64,000 nt of DNA from Campylobacter concisus UNSWCS. GTDB lineage: Bacteria; Campylobacterota; Campylobacteria; Campylobacterales; Campylobacteraceae. Shown here piece by piece: positions 43,888-53,817 of the stretch. Location of the stretch: the NCBI RefSeq assembly GCF_000466685.1, contig NZ_ANNG01000038.1:1-64000 (forward strand), read 5' to 3'. Each line of letters starts with the position of its first letter. Within the stretch, counting starts at the first letter, position 1. The notes beneath the pieces are model-generated. The model searched no databases. It was given only the letters and a program-made list of their open reading frames with translations, and was not told the origin of the DNA. The translations under genes were made by a program, and so were the position numbers.

Positions 43888-45210
43888 TTAGCCTTTATTT
43901 ATGATGATCGTTTTGTAGTTTGTGTAAGTGACATTTGCGCCATTTTCGCGCCTTAAATTTTCACGTTTAGTGTAATCCACCTCATATCTGCCAGCCCCTT
44001 TTACGCTAAATTCCACGCAAAATTTAGCAGCCATCTCTAGCACGTCCTCTGGCACTTTGCTCTTGTTTGTCTTGATGATGACGTGAGCGCTTGGGGCGTC
44101 TTTTAGATGAAGCCAGATATCGTCTTTTTTGGCGAGATCGAGCAAATTTATATTGCCTTTTTCGTTTCTGCCAACTAAAATTTTAAATTCCCTAACGTAA
44201 AAAATTTCAGCATTTTCGCTCACATCTTTTATGTGTCTCTCTCTTTGTTTTGCTTTGTTTTTTGGGCTTAAAATTTCAAGCTCGTAAGCACTTTTTGCCT
44301 CTTTTAAAAGTGACTTTAGCCCTTCTAAAAACTCGATCTTTTCGCTTAAATTTCTCTTTTCTATCTCCACACCAAGGGCTTTTGCACGAAGTTTTTTTGA
44401 TCTTGAGTAAAATTCATTTGCGCTATTTTTTGGCGTATCGCTAAGAGTTAGTTTTATCTCATTGCCGTCAAAATCATTAAGAGAAATTTCTCTCTCATAG
44501 CCTTTAAAATTTGCCAAATTTGCAAGCAAGAGCGTGCCGTAGTTTGCAAACTCCTCGCTCTTTTTCATAAGCTCATCTTTATCTTCAAGCGAGTTTAAAA
44601 TTTCGCTCATGCTATCTATCTTTTTTTGCACGCTAGCAAGCTTTGCCTCTTTTAAGCTAGCTATCCTAGACTCGTTTATCCTAGCTGCTTCACTTCTAAA
44701 AAAGGCCTCAAAGTCCGTTATCGGCTCGCACGGCTTTTCTTTTATAGCGATGGCTGGCAGCTCTTTTAAAACCTCGCCAGTTTCTATCTTGCGGTAACTA
44801 TTGTCAATATGTCTTAGCGCCTCGATGATCACGCTATTTTCGTCAGTTATCACGGCGTTTGTAAAGCGGCCTGTAAATTCAAGATAAAGGATGAAATTTT
44901 CGCTTTTATATGAGCCACTTTGCGTGCAGGTAAATTTTAAAATTCTATTGTCTTTTAGGCACTCGACGCTTTTTATATGTGAGGCGTTAAAGCGTTTTTT
45001 TAGGACATTATCAAAGGGTGCTTGATAAATTTTCGCCTCTTTTAGCTCGTCATCTTTATAGATAGCAGAGTTTGACTTATTTAGATCAAAGATGATCTTT
45101 TCGCCGCTAAATTCGATAAGTATAGCCATGTCGCTTACACGCTTTGCCTGGCTTATCTTTTTAAATTTTGATAGATAACTTGCTATTTGAACTAAATGTG
45201 CGTACTTCAT
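43888..45210 (-). CDS. NFACT family protein (RqcH-like)
   Basis: 440 residues, shorter than the 550-570 of Bacillus RqcH. The N-terminal NFACT-N part (about 1-180), a long coiled coil (about 180-330) and the C-terminal NFACT-R domain with DIWLHLKDAPSAHVII (near 365) are visible. In bacteria RqcH binds stalled 50S subunits and adds alanine tails; older annotation calls these fibronectin-binding proteins. Parts of the usual N-terminal HhH and middle segments are missing, so activity is uncertain. Confidence 0.82.
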   Translation of the reverse strand: MKYAHLVQIASYLSKFKKISQAKRVSDMAILIEFSGEKIIFDLNKSNSAIYKDDELKEAKIYQAPFDNVLKKRFNASHIKSVECLKDNRILKFTCTQSGSYKSENFILYLEFTGRFTNAVITDENSVIIEALRHIDNSYRKIETGEVLKELPAIAIKEKPCEPITDFEAFFRSEAARINESRIASLKEAKLASVQKKIDSMSEILNSLEDKDELMKKSEEFANYGTLLLANLANFKGYEREISLNDFDGNEIKLTLSDTPKNSANEFYSRSKKLRAKALGVEIEKRNLSEKIEFLEGLKSLLKEAKSAYELEILSPKNKAKQRERHIKDVSENAEIFYVREFKILVGRNEKGNINLLDLAKKDDIWLHLKDAPSAHVIIKTNKSKVPEDVLEMAAKFCVEFSVKGAGRYEVDYTKRENLRRENGANVTYTNYKTIIINKG

Positions 45211-45254
45211 GCGGGGATTATATCAGAAATGTTGCAAAAATGTTTTAACAAAGA

Positions 45255-45276
45255 GTCCTAGCTGGCTTGCTAGGAC
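45255..45276 (-). terminator. Terminator of the chemoreceptor gene
   Basis: 8-bp stem GTCCTAGC / GCTAGGAC with a 6-base loop, just after the chemoreceptor stop on the minus strand; T-rich sequence follows. Confidence 0.65.
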
Positions 45277-45281
45277 AAAAG

Positions 45282-47258
45282 TTAAAATTTGTTTTTAGCG
45301 ACCTCTTTTACGATCTGATCAGCGATCTCATCGACCTCGTTTGTGGCCTTGTTTGTTTGATTTGCCACTTCGAGATTTTCTTTTGTTAGGTTGTCGATGT
45401 CAGCAACTAGCGTGTTTATCTGAGCGATCGCTATGGTTTGCTCATTTATGGCTGCACTCATATCATCGATGTTTTGCGTTAGGATATTTGCATTTGCTTC
45501 GATCTCGCCAAGGCTTTTTTGCGTGCGCTCAGCTAAATTTCTAACCTCATCAGCCACAACCGCAAAGCCTCTGCCATGCTCACCTGCACGTGCTGCTTCT
45601 ATGGCAGCGTTAAGGGCTAGTAAATTTGTCTGATCGGCGATGTCGTGGATGATGGTGATGATATTTTTTATCTCCTCGGATTGCCTTTTGACATCATCAG
45701 ATCTTGCATTTACCTGCCTCATAGACGCACTCATTTGCTCAACCGCAGCCGCACCCTCAGAGAGCGATGTGGCACTCTTGTTTGCTTTAGTCGTTAGCTC
45801 TTGCATGTAGCCTTTTAGCGCTTTAGCGCGGTCTTCTAGCAGTTTTGCGACATCTTCATTATTTTTTAGCATCTGTGCGATCTTATCGCCAAGTGCGTCG
45901 ATGCCTTTTGCGATGACGCCTTCGTCGTTTATTCTAGCGGTAAAGTCGTTTTTAAAGTAAATTTCTAGCGCTTTCAAGATATCGTGCTCATTTGAAGCGA
46001 TATTTGTTTTTAATGAGTCACGTAGATCGCTAAATGCCTCTTTTAGCTTTAGCAGAGCTTGGCTATTTGTCGTCGCTTCAAGCGTCGCTCTAAAGTCGCC
46101 ACCTTTTATCTTGCTTACAAATTCTTGCGTTTTGGCTAGAAATTCGCGCTCACTATTTAAATTTTCTTTTGTGCTTTCTATATTTTCGTTGATGATACTA
46201 GCCATAACGCCTAGCTCGTCGCTGCTTTTTAGCTTGATAGGCTCGACGTTTGAAGTTTTGTTGTTTATAAATTTAAAGACCTCGATTAGCCCGTTTTGTA
46301 TCGTTAAAACTGGCCTTAAGAAGTATCTAACGACCACGATGATGGCGATGATGACTGAGATCAAAAATAGGCTAAACATCAAAATTTGCTTGTTTGAAGC
46401 GCTTTTTATCTCAGCTACAAACTCATCAGCATCAGCCACTATACAGACGTTCCAGCCTGTTAGTTTTTGCTTTTGGCAGTAGATGACGTTTCTCATGCCG
46501 TTATAGAAAAATAGCGAGACTTTGTCACCTTCTATGCTGTTTTTCATATTTTCTTTGATGAGATTTTTGTAGCTTTCATCTTCTTTTGAGACTAAATTTA
46601 TATCAGGATGAACTATCACTTTGCCGTTATCATCGGCGATCATGATGTTTGAGGTTTTAGTTGTTTTTATCTCTAAAAGCTCTTCGCTAAGGCCGTTTAA
46701 GAAGATATTTGCGCCGATTACCGCTACAAGCTTGTGGTTACTATCAAAGATAGGAGCGTAGGCTGTGATGGTTAAATTCTTTGTCGTGACATCTACGTAT
46801 GGTTCTGAAAATCCAGGCTTGCCGCTGCTGCTCGCACCCTTAAACCAAGCCCTCGTGCGACCGTCAAAATTTGGTATCAAAAATGGCTCGTTGTTTTTCA
46901 AAAGATCAGTCTTGATGACGTTGCCGTTATCTGCATAGCCCACAAATAGCGCGTCAAATGGCGAAATGACAAACGCACCCTTTAGCGCCTCAGCTATATC
47001 GTCCCTGCTGGCGTAGGTCTTTTTATCCTCTAGCTCTTTTGCAAAGGTTTGCACCATGTGAAGTCTTGACTTTAAAAACTCATCGACAAAATACATCGTC
47101 GATTTTAGACCAGTTTTACGCACATTGTTGTAGGACTGAATTTTTTCCGATTTGGAATTTGAGTAGTTTATGCTAAAAAATATGCCTATGCCTATTAGCA
47201 TCCAAGCTGTCAGCAAAAAGGCTATCTTGTTAGACAAGCTAGAAAAAAGTCTTTTCAT
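45282..47258 (-). CDS. Methyl-accepting chemotaxis protein with a dCache-type sensor domain
   Basis: 658 residues: TM1 about 9-29, periplasmic double-Cache domain to about 290 ([38 protein letters not shown]-type core), TM2 about 295-315, then a long linker with HAMP-like helices and the signalling domain (about 480-650) with the hairpin tip [20 protein letters not shown]. It senses a small molecule in the periplasm and drives CheA. Ligand unknown. Single gene with its own terminator. Confidence 0.93.
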   Translation of the reverse strand: MKRLFSSLSNKIAFLLTAWMLIGIGIFFSINYSNSKSEKIQSYNNVRKTGLKSTMYFVDEFLKSRLHMVQTFAKELEDKKTYASRDDIAEALKGAFVISPFDALFVGYADNGNVIKTDLLKNNEPFLIPNFDGRTRAWFKGASSSGKPGFSEPYVDVTTKNLTITAYAPIFDSNHKLVAVIGANIFLNGLSEELLEIKTTKTSNIMIADDNGKVIVHPDINLVSKEDESYKNLIKENMKNSIEGDKVSLFFYNGMRNVIYCQKQKLTGWNVCIVADADEFVAEIKSASNKQILMFSLFLISVIIAIIVVVRYFLRPVLTIQNGLIEVFKFINNKTSNVEPIKLKSSDELGVMASIINENIESTKENLNSEREFLAKTQEFVSKIKGGDFRATLEATTNSQALLKLKEAFSDLRDSLKTNIASNEHDILKALEIYFKNDFTARINDEGVIAKGIDALGDKIAQMLKNNEDVAKLLEDRAKALKGYMQELTTKANKSATSLSEGAAAVEQMSASMRQVNARSDDVKRQSEEIKNIITIIHDIADQTNLLALNAAIEAARAGEHGRGFAVVADEVRNLAERTQKSLGEIEANANILTQNIDDMSAAINEQTIAIAQINTLVADIDNLTKENLEVANQTNKATNEVDEIADQIVKEVAKNKF

Positions 47259-47595
47259 CTTAAATCCTTTTAAAATTTTCGGCGTATTTTATAATAAAAG
47301 TTAAATAATATCTCTTAATTTTTATTTTTAAGAAAAAATGGCAAAAAGTAGCTAAATAACGCTTGTTATGATAAATTTTGCTAAATTTTATTAATTTAAT
47401 TATCCAAAGTAATAAACAAAGTATTTTAGGGATTTAGAATGAAATTTAAGGCTAAATTTGACGTTGAATTTATTTTAATTGCTTAAATTATAATTTTAAA
47501 ATATATAGATAATAAAAGTAGTATTTTTATGGAGATTGTGAAATTTTCATAAATATAATGTAAATTAATTCATTAAAAATTAAATTTCAATTTTA

Positions 47596-47614
47596 TATAA
47601 TGATAACGATTTTT
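47596..47614 (+). promoter_or_regulatory. Fur-like box before the siderophore receptor gene
   Basis: TATAATGATAACGATTTTT agrees with the 19-bp Fur consensus at roughly 13-14 positions (ATAATGATAA core). It lies 30 bp before the start codon. The rest of the 385-bp gap (47259-47643) is AT-rich with no gene. Confidence 0.55.
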
Positions 47615-47643
47615 AAAATAATTAATTTTTTAAAGGAGAATAA

Positions 47644-49764
47644 TTGAGTAAATTTCGCATTAGTATCGCACTTTGTTTTGCTGTTTCTGCTTTAAATGCT
47701 GCTGATGTAAATTTAGAAGGCGTGAGCGTAGAAGATAGCGCTGATGATGGTTATAGGGCGACAACGAGCGAAGTTGGCAAGACAAATACACCTATCCTTG
47801 AGATACCACAAACCGTAAATGTCGTGACAGCGCAGCAGCTAAAAGACAAAAAGCCAGAGACGCTAGCCGAGAGCCTTCAAAACGTGAGCGGCGTTAGCTA
47901 TGGCAACACAACAGGCGGCGTATTTGACGCTATCGTCAAGCGTGGATTTTTTAGCGAGCGTGACGGCTCAATAATGCGCAACGGCGTGCCAGCAGGCGTT
48001 ATGGATAGCTTTAATAAAACAGTTGAAACGGTTGAAGTATTAAAAGGTCCAGCTAGCTTACTTTACGGCCCACAAGATCCGGGTGGCGTTATCAATATGG
48101 TAACCAAAAAACCGCTTTACGACCGCATTCATAATGAAATTTGGACGGGAATAGGAAATAGAAAATATCGGGGCATCGGGTTTGATACGACCGGACCGAT
48201 AGCAGATAGCGGGTTTGCTTATAGACTAATCTTTGATTATTCGAAAAAGGATTATTGGAGAAATTTCGGCGATTTTGAAAATCTCCTTATAGCTCCAACC
48301 ATCTCATATAAAGGCGATGATTACCGAATAAATTTAGGCTATACGCACTCAAAAACGACTAAGCCTTACGATAGAGGCGCGTATATACTACCTAAAGCAA
48401 CCGCCGGATATGCCGCGGGAACTATTTTTGGCGCTGATAAACAAAGATTCGACGAAAAAGAAGCGTATATTGACGCCAAAACAGATACCGTCGATTTAAA
48501 TTTCGAGAAAAATATCGGCGAAGCATGGCTTTTAAAAGCCGCGTATGCATTAACTCGGTCCACGCATAAGTATTCAGACATCATCGTTACCAATCCTAGA
48601 AATTTAACGAACGCCGAGCGTAGATACCAATATTTCGACGACTTTATACATCGAACCCACGCTGGTAGCGTTACGCTAAACGGCATAGTTGATACTGGCA
48701 CTATATCTCACAACTTGCTATTTGGCGTCGATTACAAAGACTACTATAGGGCAAGATCGGGCGCTTGGTCTAATACGATAGGTAGGATAAATTTATTAAA
48801 CGGCGTTGCGGCGTCCGGAGCATCTTGGTCGGCTGTCTCAAGGCAAAATAATATAATAAAAGTTAAGCAAAAAACCGTCGGAGGTTATATTCAAGATAGT
48901 ATAAATTTAACCGACGAGCTTATATTGTCTCTTGGTCTTAGATACGAGTATTATGATTCGCTAGGCAGAAGAAGCGCAACTGGTAAGCCGGTAACCGATC
49001 AAACCGATAAAGCGCTAACCTATCAGACGGGACTTTTATATCTCATAACGCCAGAGTGGTCAGTCTATACGAACTATGCTACGAGCTTTAAGCCGCAAGT
49101 ATCGACCTCGGCGGGCGATGCTATAACAAATGCCGATCCAGAGGAAGGCAAATCTATCGAAGTTGGAACCAAATTCCAAAACGATAGTATAACCGCAACA
49201 TTAGCCAGCTTTAAGATAGATAAGAAAAATATAGGCAGAACCATAACGGAAAACTCGCAACCGGTTGGCGAAGCAACATCCAAAGGTATAGAGTTTGATT
49301 TTAACGGCAGAATAATAAGCGGATTAAGTCTGTCTACCAGCTATGCCTACACTAAAACCAAAACCGAAAAAGACTCCTATATCGGCATGATCGGTAAACC
49401 GCTTGAAGGCACCCCAAAACACCAAGGAAGCTTATTTGCCAACTATGATTTCTCCCATTTGGGCGCAAAAGGACTAAGGCTTGGTGGCGGCGCAAGATAT
49501 TTTGGCTCGTGGTATACGTATTTTTATAACACGGCGACCAATACGGCTACGCAGTTTAAGCTTCCGAATGCAGTCGTATACGATGCATTTATAAGCTACG
49601 ATACTAAAATAGCAGGCTATGAGACGAATTTTGCATTTAACGTTAAAAATCTAACGGATAAAATGTACTTTACTTCTTCTTCAACCGGAACAAATTCAAA
49701 TATGCTGCCGGTTCAAATGGGCTACGCTCGCCAGTTTATGCTCACAGCGTCTGTTAAATTTTAA
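47644..49764 (+). CDS. TonB-dependent siderophore receptor
   Basis: 706 residues, TTG start with AAAGGAG 7 bp upstream. Signal peptide to about 20 (VSALNA), TonB-box-like EGVSVE, plug domain with TPILEIPQTVNVVTAQQLKD (about 50-70) and GPASLLYGPQDPGGVINMVT (about 137-157), then a 22-strand barrel ending in Phe (ASVKF). Same subfamily as FhuE/FpvA-type ferric-siderophore receptors. Possible Fur control. From about base 48110 codon use shifts (more ATA, CCG, TCG, ACC) compared with the start and with neighbouring genes. Siderophore not identifiable. Confidence 0.92.
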   Translation: MSKFRISIALCFAVSALNAADVNLEGVSVEDSADDGYRATTSEVGKTNTPILEIPQTVNVVTAQQLKDKKPETLAESLQNVSGVSYGNTTGGVFDAIVKRGFFSERDGSIMRNGVPAGVMDSFNKTVETVEVLKGPASLLYGPQDPGGVINMVTKKPLYDRIHNEIWTGIGNRKYRGIGFDTTGPIADSGFAYRLIFDYSKKDYWRNFGDFENLLIAPTISYKGDDYRINLGYTHSKTTKPYDRGAYILPKATAGYAAGTIFGADKQRFDEKEAYIDAKTDTVDLNFEKNIGEAWLLKAAYALTRSTHKYSDIIVTNPRNLTNAERRYQYFDDFIHRTHAGSVTLNGIVDTGTISHNLLFGVDYKDYYRARSGAWSNTIGRINLLNGVAASGASWSAVSRQNNIIKVKQKTVGGYIQDSINLTDELILSLGLRYEYYDSLGRRSATGKPVTDQTDKALTYQTGLLYLITPEWSVYTNYATSFKPQVSTSAGDAITNADPEEGKSIEVGTKFQNDSITATLASFKIDKKNIGRTITENSQPVGEATSKGIEFDFNGRIISGLSLSTSYAYTKTKTEKDSYIGMIGKPLEGTPKHQGSLFANYDFSHLGAKGLRLGGGARYFGSWYTYFYNTATNTATQFKLPNAVVYDAFISYDTKIAGYETNFAFNVKNLTDKMYFTSSSTGTNSNMLPVQMGYARQFMLTASVKF

Positions 49765-49794
49765 ATTTGCTGGGCCTTTTGGCTCAGTAAATTT
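49763..49794 (+). terminator. Terminator of the siderophore receptor gene
   Basis: 14-bp stem AAATTTGCTGGGCC / GGCTCAGTAAATTT (two G-T pairs) with a TTTT loop, starting at the stop codon. Confidence 0.65.
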
Positions 49795-49847
49795 TCTTTA
49801 AATTTAGCTATTTTTGTTAAAATCGCCTCAAAATTTAAAGGAAATTT

Positions 49848-51113
49848 ATGAAACAAACTATCACCGAGAAAATATTTTCAGATCACGTTGGCAAAGAGGT
49901 AAGCGCAGGAGAGATCATCGAGAGCAAGATCGATATGATCATAGGCAACGACATCACGACGCCTATTTCGATCAAGCAGTTTGAGCGAAGTGGAGCTAAA
50001 AAGCTAGCTAACCCAAACGGCTTTGCCATCGTGATGGACCACTACATCCCGACAAAGGACATCCTAAGCGCAAATCAAGCCAAAATTTCACGCGAATTTG
50101 CCTACAAACACGACCTTAAAAACTATTTTGACGAAAAAGATATGGGTATCGAGCACGCGCTTTTGCCTGAAAAAGGGCTAGTCATCCCAGGTGACGTCAT
50201 CATCGGCGCAGACAGCCACACCTGTACGCACGGCACTCTTGGAGCGTTTAGCACCGGCATGGGCAGCACCGACCTAGCTTATGCGATGATCACTGGCAAA
50301 AACTGGTTTAAAGTGCCTGAGAGCATCAAGGTCGTCTTTAAAGGCAAGCTTGATAAGCACGTCTACGGCAAGGATCTCATCCTTGAGATCATCCGTCAAA
50401 TAGGCGTTGATGGCGCACTTTACAAGGCGCTTGAGTTTAGTGGCGAGGTGATAGAGAGCCTTAGCATGGATGATAGATTTTCAATGTGCAATATGGCGAT
50501 CGAAGCTGGCGCAAAGAGCGGTATCATCGCGGTTGATGAGATCACAAAAGAGTTTTTAAAAGATAAAAATTTACGTGATAAACCAAAATTTTTCTACTCA
50601 GACGAGGGCGCAAAATACGACAAAATTTTAGAGATAGATGTCACAAAACTTGATCCAGTCATCGCATATCCATTTTTGCCAAGCAACGGCAAGAGCGTAA
50701 GACAGGCGGTTAGCGACGATCTAGCTATAGATCAGGCATTTATCGGCTCATGCACAAATGGCCGTCTAAGCGACCTTCGCATAGCAGCGCAAATTCTAAA
50801 AGGCAAAAAAGTAGCTCGCAAAACAAGGCTCATCATCACTCCAGCGACGCAAAAGATCGCAAGAGCTGCTGAAAAAGAGGGACTTATCGACATTTTCATC
50901 GAAGCAGGAGCAGTTGTGAGCAACCCAACTTGTGGTGCTTGTCTTGGCGGATATATGGGCATTTTGGGCGCAAATGAGCGCTGTATCTCAACGACAAATA
51001 GAAATTTCGTCGGTCGTATGGGCGATAGAACGAGTGAAATTTATCTGGCTAACTCGGCTGTTGTGGCGGCTTCAGCGATAGCAGGTAAAATCGCTGATCC
51101 GAGGGACTTATAG
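49848..51113 (+). CDS. leuC: 3-isopropylmalate dehydratase large subunit (LeuC type 2)
   Basis: 421 residues, the short type of the aconitase family. HTCTHGTLGAFSTGMGSTD near 124 and the 4Fe-4S ligand segments GSCTNGRLSDL (near 299) and NPTCGACLGGYMG (near 358) are present. With LeuD it isomerises 2- to 3-isopropylmalate in leucine synthesis. No leuD follows; the next gene is an AT-rich hypothetical. Homoaconitase-type substrates are an alternative, and partner gene location would help decide. Confidence 0.85.
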   Translation: MKQTITEKIFSDHVGKEVSAGEIIESKIDMIIGNDITTPISIKQFERSGAKKLANPNGFAIVMDHYIPTKDILSANQAKISREFAYKHDLKNYFDEKDMGIEHALLPEKGLVIPGDVIIGADSHTCTHGTLGAFSTGMGSTDLAYAMITGKNWFKVPESIKVVFKGKLDKHVYGKDLILEIIRQIGVDGALYKALEFSGEVIESLSMDDRFSMCNMAIEAGAKSGIIAVDEITKEFLKDKNLRDKPKFFYSDEGAKYDKILEIDVTKLDPVIAYPFLPSNGKSVRQAVSDDLAIDQAFIGSCTNGRLSDLRIAAQILKGKKVARKTRLIITPATQKIARAAEKEGLIDIFIEAGAVVSNPTCGACLGGYMGILGANERCISTTNRNFVGRMGDRTSEIYLANSAVVAASAIAGKIADPRDL

Positions 51114-51121
51114 AAAATAAT

Positions 51122-51589
51122 ATGGATAGTTTGATATCTGACTTATTGAAAATTATACTCGGTGCAGTCCTAACAATGTGCGCGCAATGGGTGTATGCTA
51201 ACCTAAACACTAAAAAAGAGAAAAATAAACTCAGGCAACAAAAGCTAGAGGAAGCGTTTATTATAGTTGGGGATATTTTAGGGGGAATACATTACAAAGT
51301 AGCTTTGTTAATAAATCCAAATTTAAATATAGAAAATCCAAAATTTGAAATTGGTAAATTACACTCACTTATCAGTTTTTACGCACCAGAACTGCAAGAG
51401 GATTATAAAGATTTTATGTCTACATATCAAGAATTTGGTCCGCTTATCCTAAACAAATTTAGCACTTCAGATTTTGATGATAAAAAAATAGAAATAGTAG
51501 CAGAGGAGCTAGCGAGAATAATCTCTTCACTAAGCTCAAAAGGCAATATAATCAAAGAAAAATTAACCAAAATAGCGCAAACACTATAA
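51122..51589 (+). CDS. Single-TM hypothetical protein
   Basis: 155 residues: N-terminal TM at about 6-24, then a basic stretch (NTKKEKNKLRQQK) and an alpha-helical cytoplasmic part. No family recognised. It is more A/T-rich than leuC and sits where leuD would be expected. It follows leuC by 8 bp but has no clear ribosome site. It is followed by a perfect inverted repeat (51596-51646). Possibly acquired. Confidence 0.55.
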   Translation: MDSLISDLLKIILGAVLTMCAQWVYANLNTKKEKNKLRQQKLEEAFIIVGDILGGIHYKVALLINPNLNIENPKFEIGKLHSLISFYAPELQEDYKDFMSTYQEFGPLILNKFSTSDFDDKKIEIVAEELARIISSLSSKGNIIKEKLTKIAQTL

Positions 51590-51595
51590 TAAATT

Positions 51596-51646
51596 AGTTG
51601 TTGTGGCAAAGCAAATAATTTTATTGCGGAACTCGCCACAACAACT
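51596..51646. terminator. Inverted repeat with 12-bp perfect arms, terminator-like
   Basis: AGTTGTTGTGGC at 51596-51607 and its exact complement GCCACAACAACT at 51635-51646 enclose 27 bases, inside which a second hairpin (GCAA...TTGC) can form. It lies between the convergent hypothetical gene and SemiSWEET gene. It may be a bidirectional terminator, but the long loop is unusual, and it could be the end of a mobile fragment. Confidence 0.45.
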
Positions 51647-51657
51647 AAATCAGCGCA

Positions 51658-51915
51658 TTAAAACGCTGTTATAGTTGCCAAAAGTCCAAAGATTATGCCT
51701 GGCAAGTTTGCAGCAGAAAGTGGATAGTCTTTTTTAGCTTTTAGCAAGCCGTAACTTGTCCAGATCGTGCAGTTTATCGCAGCAGCTAGTGGCTGGATAA
51801 AAGGCGTTTTATGGCCATCGAGGTTGCCCATTATCTGTGGGATGTATGAAAAATACATAATAACCGATAGGCACGTACCTATACAACCTAAAATTTGTAA
51901 ATTTCTTTCACTCAT
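51658..51915 (-). CDS. SemiSWEET family sugar transporter
   Basis: 85 residues with three TM helices. SYIPQI is the PQ-loop motif and AAINCTIWTSYGLLKAKKD is typical of bacterial SemiSWEETs, which dimerise to let sugars cross the inner membrane by facilitated diffusion. Full normal length. It stands alone, convergent with the previous gene. The sugar is unknown, which is notable since Campylobacter uses few sugars. Confidence 0.85.
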   Translation of the reverse strand: MSERNLQILGCIGTCLSVIMYFSYIPQIMGNLDGHKTPFIQPLAAAINCTIWTSYGLLKAKKDYPLSAANLPGIIFGLLATITAF

Positions 51916-52115
51916 GTGATCTTCTTTAAAAGTAAGCCGTTATTTTCTAGCTTTATGATTAGCGAGGAGAAAAAATTAATTTTGTCTGCTAAAAAGCGCT
52001 CTTTTTTGCAAATTTAAGGGCAAAGTTTTTATCAAGTGATAATAAATTTAAAACAAGATGAGTTAGAAAATTTGGTTATACTTTTGTAATTTTTTGAAAT
52101 TTAAAAGGATAAAAG

Positions 52116-52691
52116 ATGCAAACTTGCGTCATTTTAGCAGGTGGCAAGAGCTCGCGCATGGGTCAGGATAAGACCTTGTTGCCATTTGGTGGCTTTGAAA
52201 CGCTTACGCACTATCAAGCCTCTAAATTTAGCAAAGTCTTTGATGAGGTTTTTGTAAGCTCTAAATTTGAGAAATTTAACCCACCGCTAAAGCTCATAAA
52301 AGATGAGAGCAGTGAGGATTTTTCGCCGATGCTAGCGCTTTACTCTGTGCTTAAAAGCTTTGATCATAGCGTCTTTATCATCCCAGCTGATATGCCATTT
52401 TTTGACCCAAAAAGCTTAGAAGAGCTGGCTAAATTTAAAGATGAATTTGACATGGTCGTAGCTGGCGATGATGAGCATATCCACTCGCTTTGTGGCTTTT
52501 TTAGCCCAAGCTTAACCCCATTCGCGCATGAGCTTTACCAAAAAAATGAGCACAAAATCGGGCTTTTACGAAAAAACTGCAAGTGCAAGATAGTAAATTT
52601 TGAGGACAAAGAGCAGTTTTTTAACGTAAATTTCCCAGAAGAGTACAAAATAGCAAATGAAATTCAAAAAAAGGAGCAAAAATATGCCTAA
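52116..52691 (+). CDS. mobA: Molybdenum cofactor guanylyltransferase
   Basis: 191 residues. The nucleotide loop LAGGKSSRMGQDK (8-20), IPADMPF near 90 and the C-terminal NVNFPEEY (near 178) are MobA marks. It joins GMP to molybdopterin to make the MGD form used by DMSO-reductase-family enzymes such as formate dehydrogenase and nitrate reductase. It overlaps pldA by 8 bp. Fits the mod operon and selC in the same window. Confidence 0.93.
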   Translation: MQTCVILAGGKSSRMGQDKTLLPFGGFETLTHYQASKFSKVFDEVFVSSKFEKFNPPLKLIKDESSEDFSPMLALYSVLKSFDHSVFIIPADMPFFDPKSLEELAKFKDEFDMVVAGDDEHIHSLCGFFSPSLTPFAHELYQKNEHKIGLLRKNCKCKIVNFEDKEQFFNVNFPEEYKIANEIQKKEQKYA

Positions 52692-53652
52692 ATTTATACT
52701 ATTTTTGGCTTTTGGCTTTAGCCTTTTAGCAGCAAGCGAACTTAGCGAGTTTCAAAGGGCGCAAGCACTTGAGCAAAGTGGCGACATAAAAGGTGCCATG
52801 CAAATTTATAAAAGCATTGCCGAAAACTCTATAAATGCGCAAAGCTTAGCTTCCAAGACTAGTCTAAATGCCGAGCCAGCGACGCCAGAAGCAAAGGTAA
52901 AGCAGGCTAAGATCACACAAGAAAACAAGGCTGAACACCATCTACAAAACGCACTTGGCATCGAGCTTTATAAATTTAACTACCTTTTGCCAGTAACTTA
53001 CGCTAAAACTGTGCCAGATGATGGGCGAAAGAGCGTTGAGACCAAGTTTCAAATAAGCCTTGCAAAGCCGCTATTTTACGACATTTTTGGTCTTAGAGAG
53101 AGCCTAGTGGCAGCCTATACGCAGACTTCGTGGTGGCAGATCACTAAAAAGTCATCGCCGTTTCGCGAGACAAACTATCAGCCAGAAATTTTCTTAAATT
53201 TCGCCTCACCAAAATATCTAGAGAAAATCGGCATCCAAAACCTAAAATTTGGCCTTTTACATGAGTCAAACGGACGAGATGGCAGCAAATCAAGGAGCTG
53301 GAACAGAGCCTACGTGCAAAGCGACTTTGTCTATGGCAACTTTAGCGTCTCGCCAAGAGCTTGGATAGTCGTTGGCGACAAGGGCGATAATAAGGACATT
53401 TTAAAGTATATCGGACACGGCGACGTAAGGCTTAGCTACAACCTAAACGACCACATCTTTAGCCTAATGCTAAGAAATAACTTACATTTTGATAAAACAA
53501 ATAAAGGTGCAGCTGAAATTTCATATATGTTTCCGATATTTTCAAGCGGCGTTTATGGCTATTTGCAGTATTTTACAGGATACGGCGAGAGCTTGATTGA
53601 CTATGATAGGCACACTGACAAGGTTGGTCTTGGCTTTGTTATTTTAAAATAG
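52684..53652 (+). CDS. pldA: Outer-membrane phospholipase A
   Basis: 322 residues starting MPKFILFLAFGFSLLA, with GGAG 8 bp upstream of ATG 52684 (inside the end of mobA). Signal peptide, then a region with an OMPLA barrel. The catalytic block is LHESNGRDGSKSRSWNRAY (near 192-210), containing the His-x-Ser pair as HESNGR, a variant of the usual HSNGR. It cleaves phospholipids in the outer leaflet, dependent on calcium. Next to mobA as in C. jejuni (Cj1350-Cj1351). Confidence 0.9.
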   Translation: MPKFILFLAFGFSLLAASELSEFQRAQALEQSGDIKGAMQIYKSIAENSINAQSLASKTSLNAEPATPEAKVKQAKITQENKAEHHLQNALGIELYKFNYLLPVTYAKTVPDDGRKSVETKFQISLAKPLFYDIFGLRESLVAAYTQTSWWQITKKSSPFRETNYQPEIFLNFASPKYLEKIGIQNLKFGLLHESNGRDGSKSRSWNRAYVQSDFVYGNFSVSPRAWIVVGDKGDNKDILKYIGHGDVRLSYNLNDHIFSLMLRNNLHFDKTNKGAAEISYMFPIFSSGVYGYLQYFTGYGESLIDYDRHTDKVGLGFVILK

Positions 53653-53817
53653 CCTTAAAAATTTAATCTTATAAAGTGGCTAAATTTGGGAAGATAATCT
53701 AAAATTTACATAAATAATGAAAAAAATTTAACTAATAGAAAAACTTAAAAATATTAGAAAAAATATAAGCAAATTTTGCTAAAATCACTAGCAAAATCTC
53801 ACAATAAAGGAGTTTTC

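Noticed and set aside
49848-51113. Aconitase
   Set aside because: 421 residues is far too short for AcnB/AcnA and lacks the swivel domain; LeuC type 2 fits.
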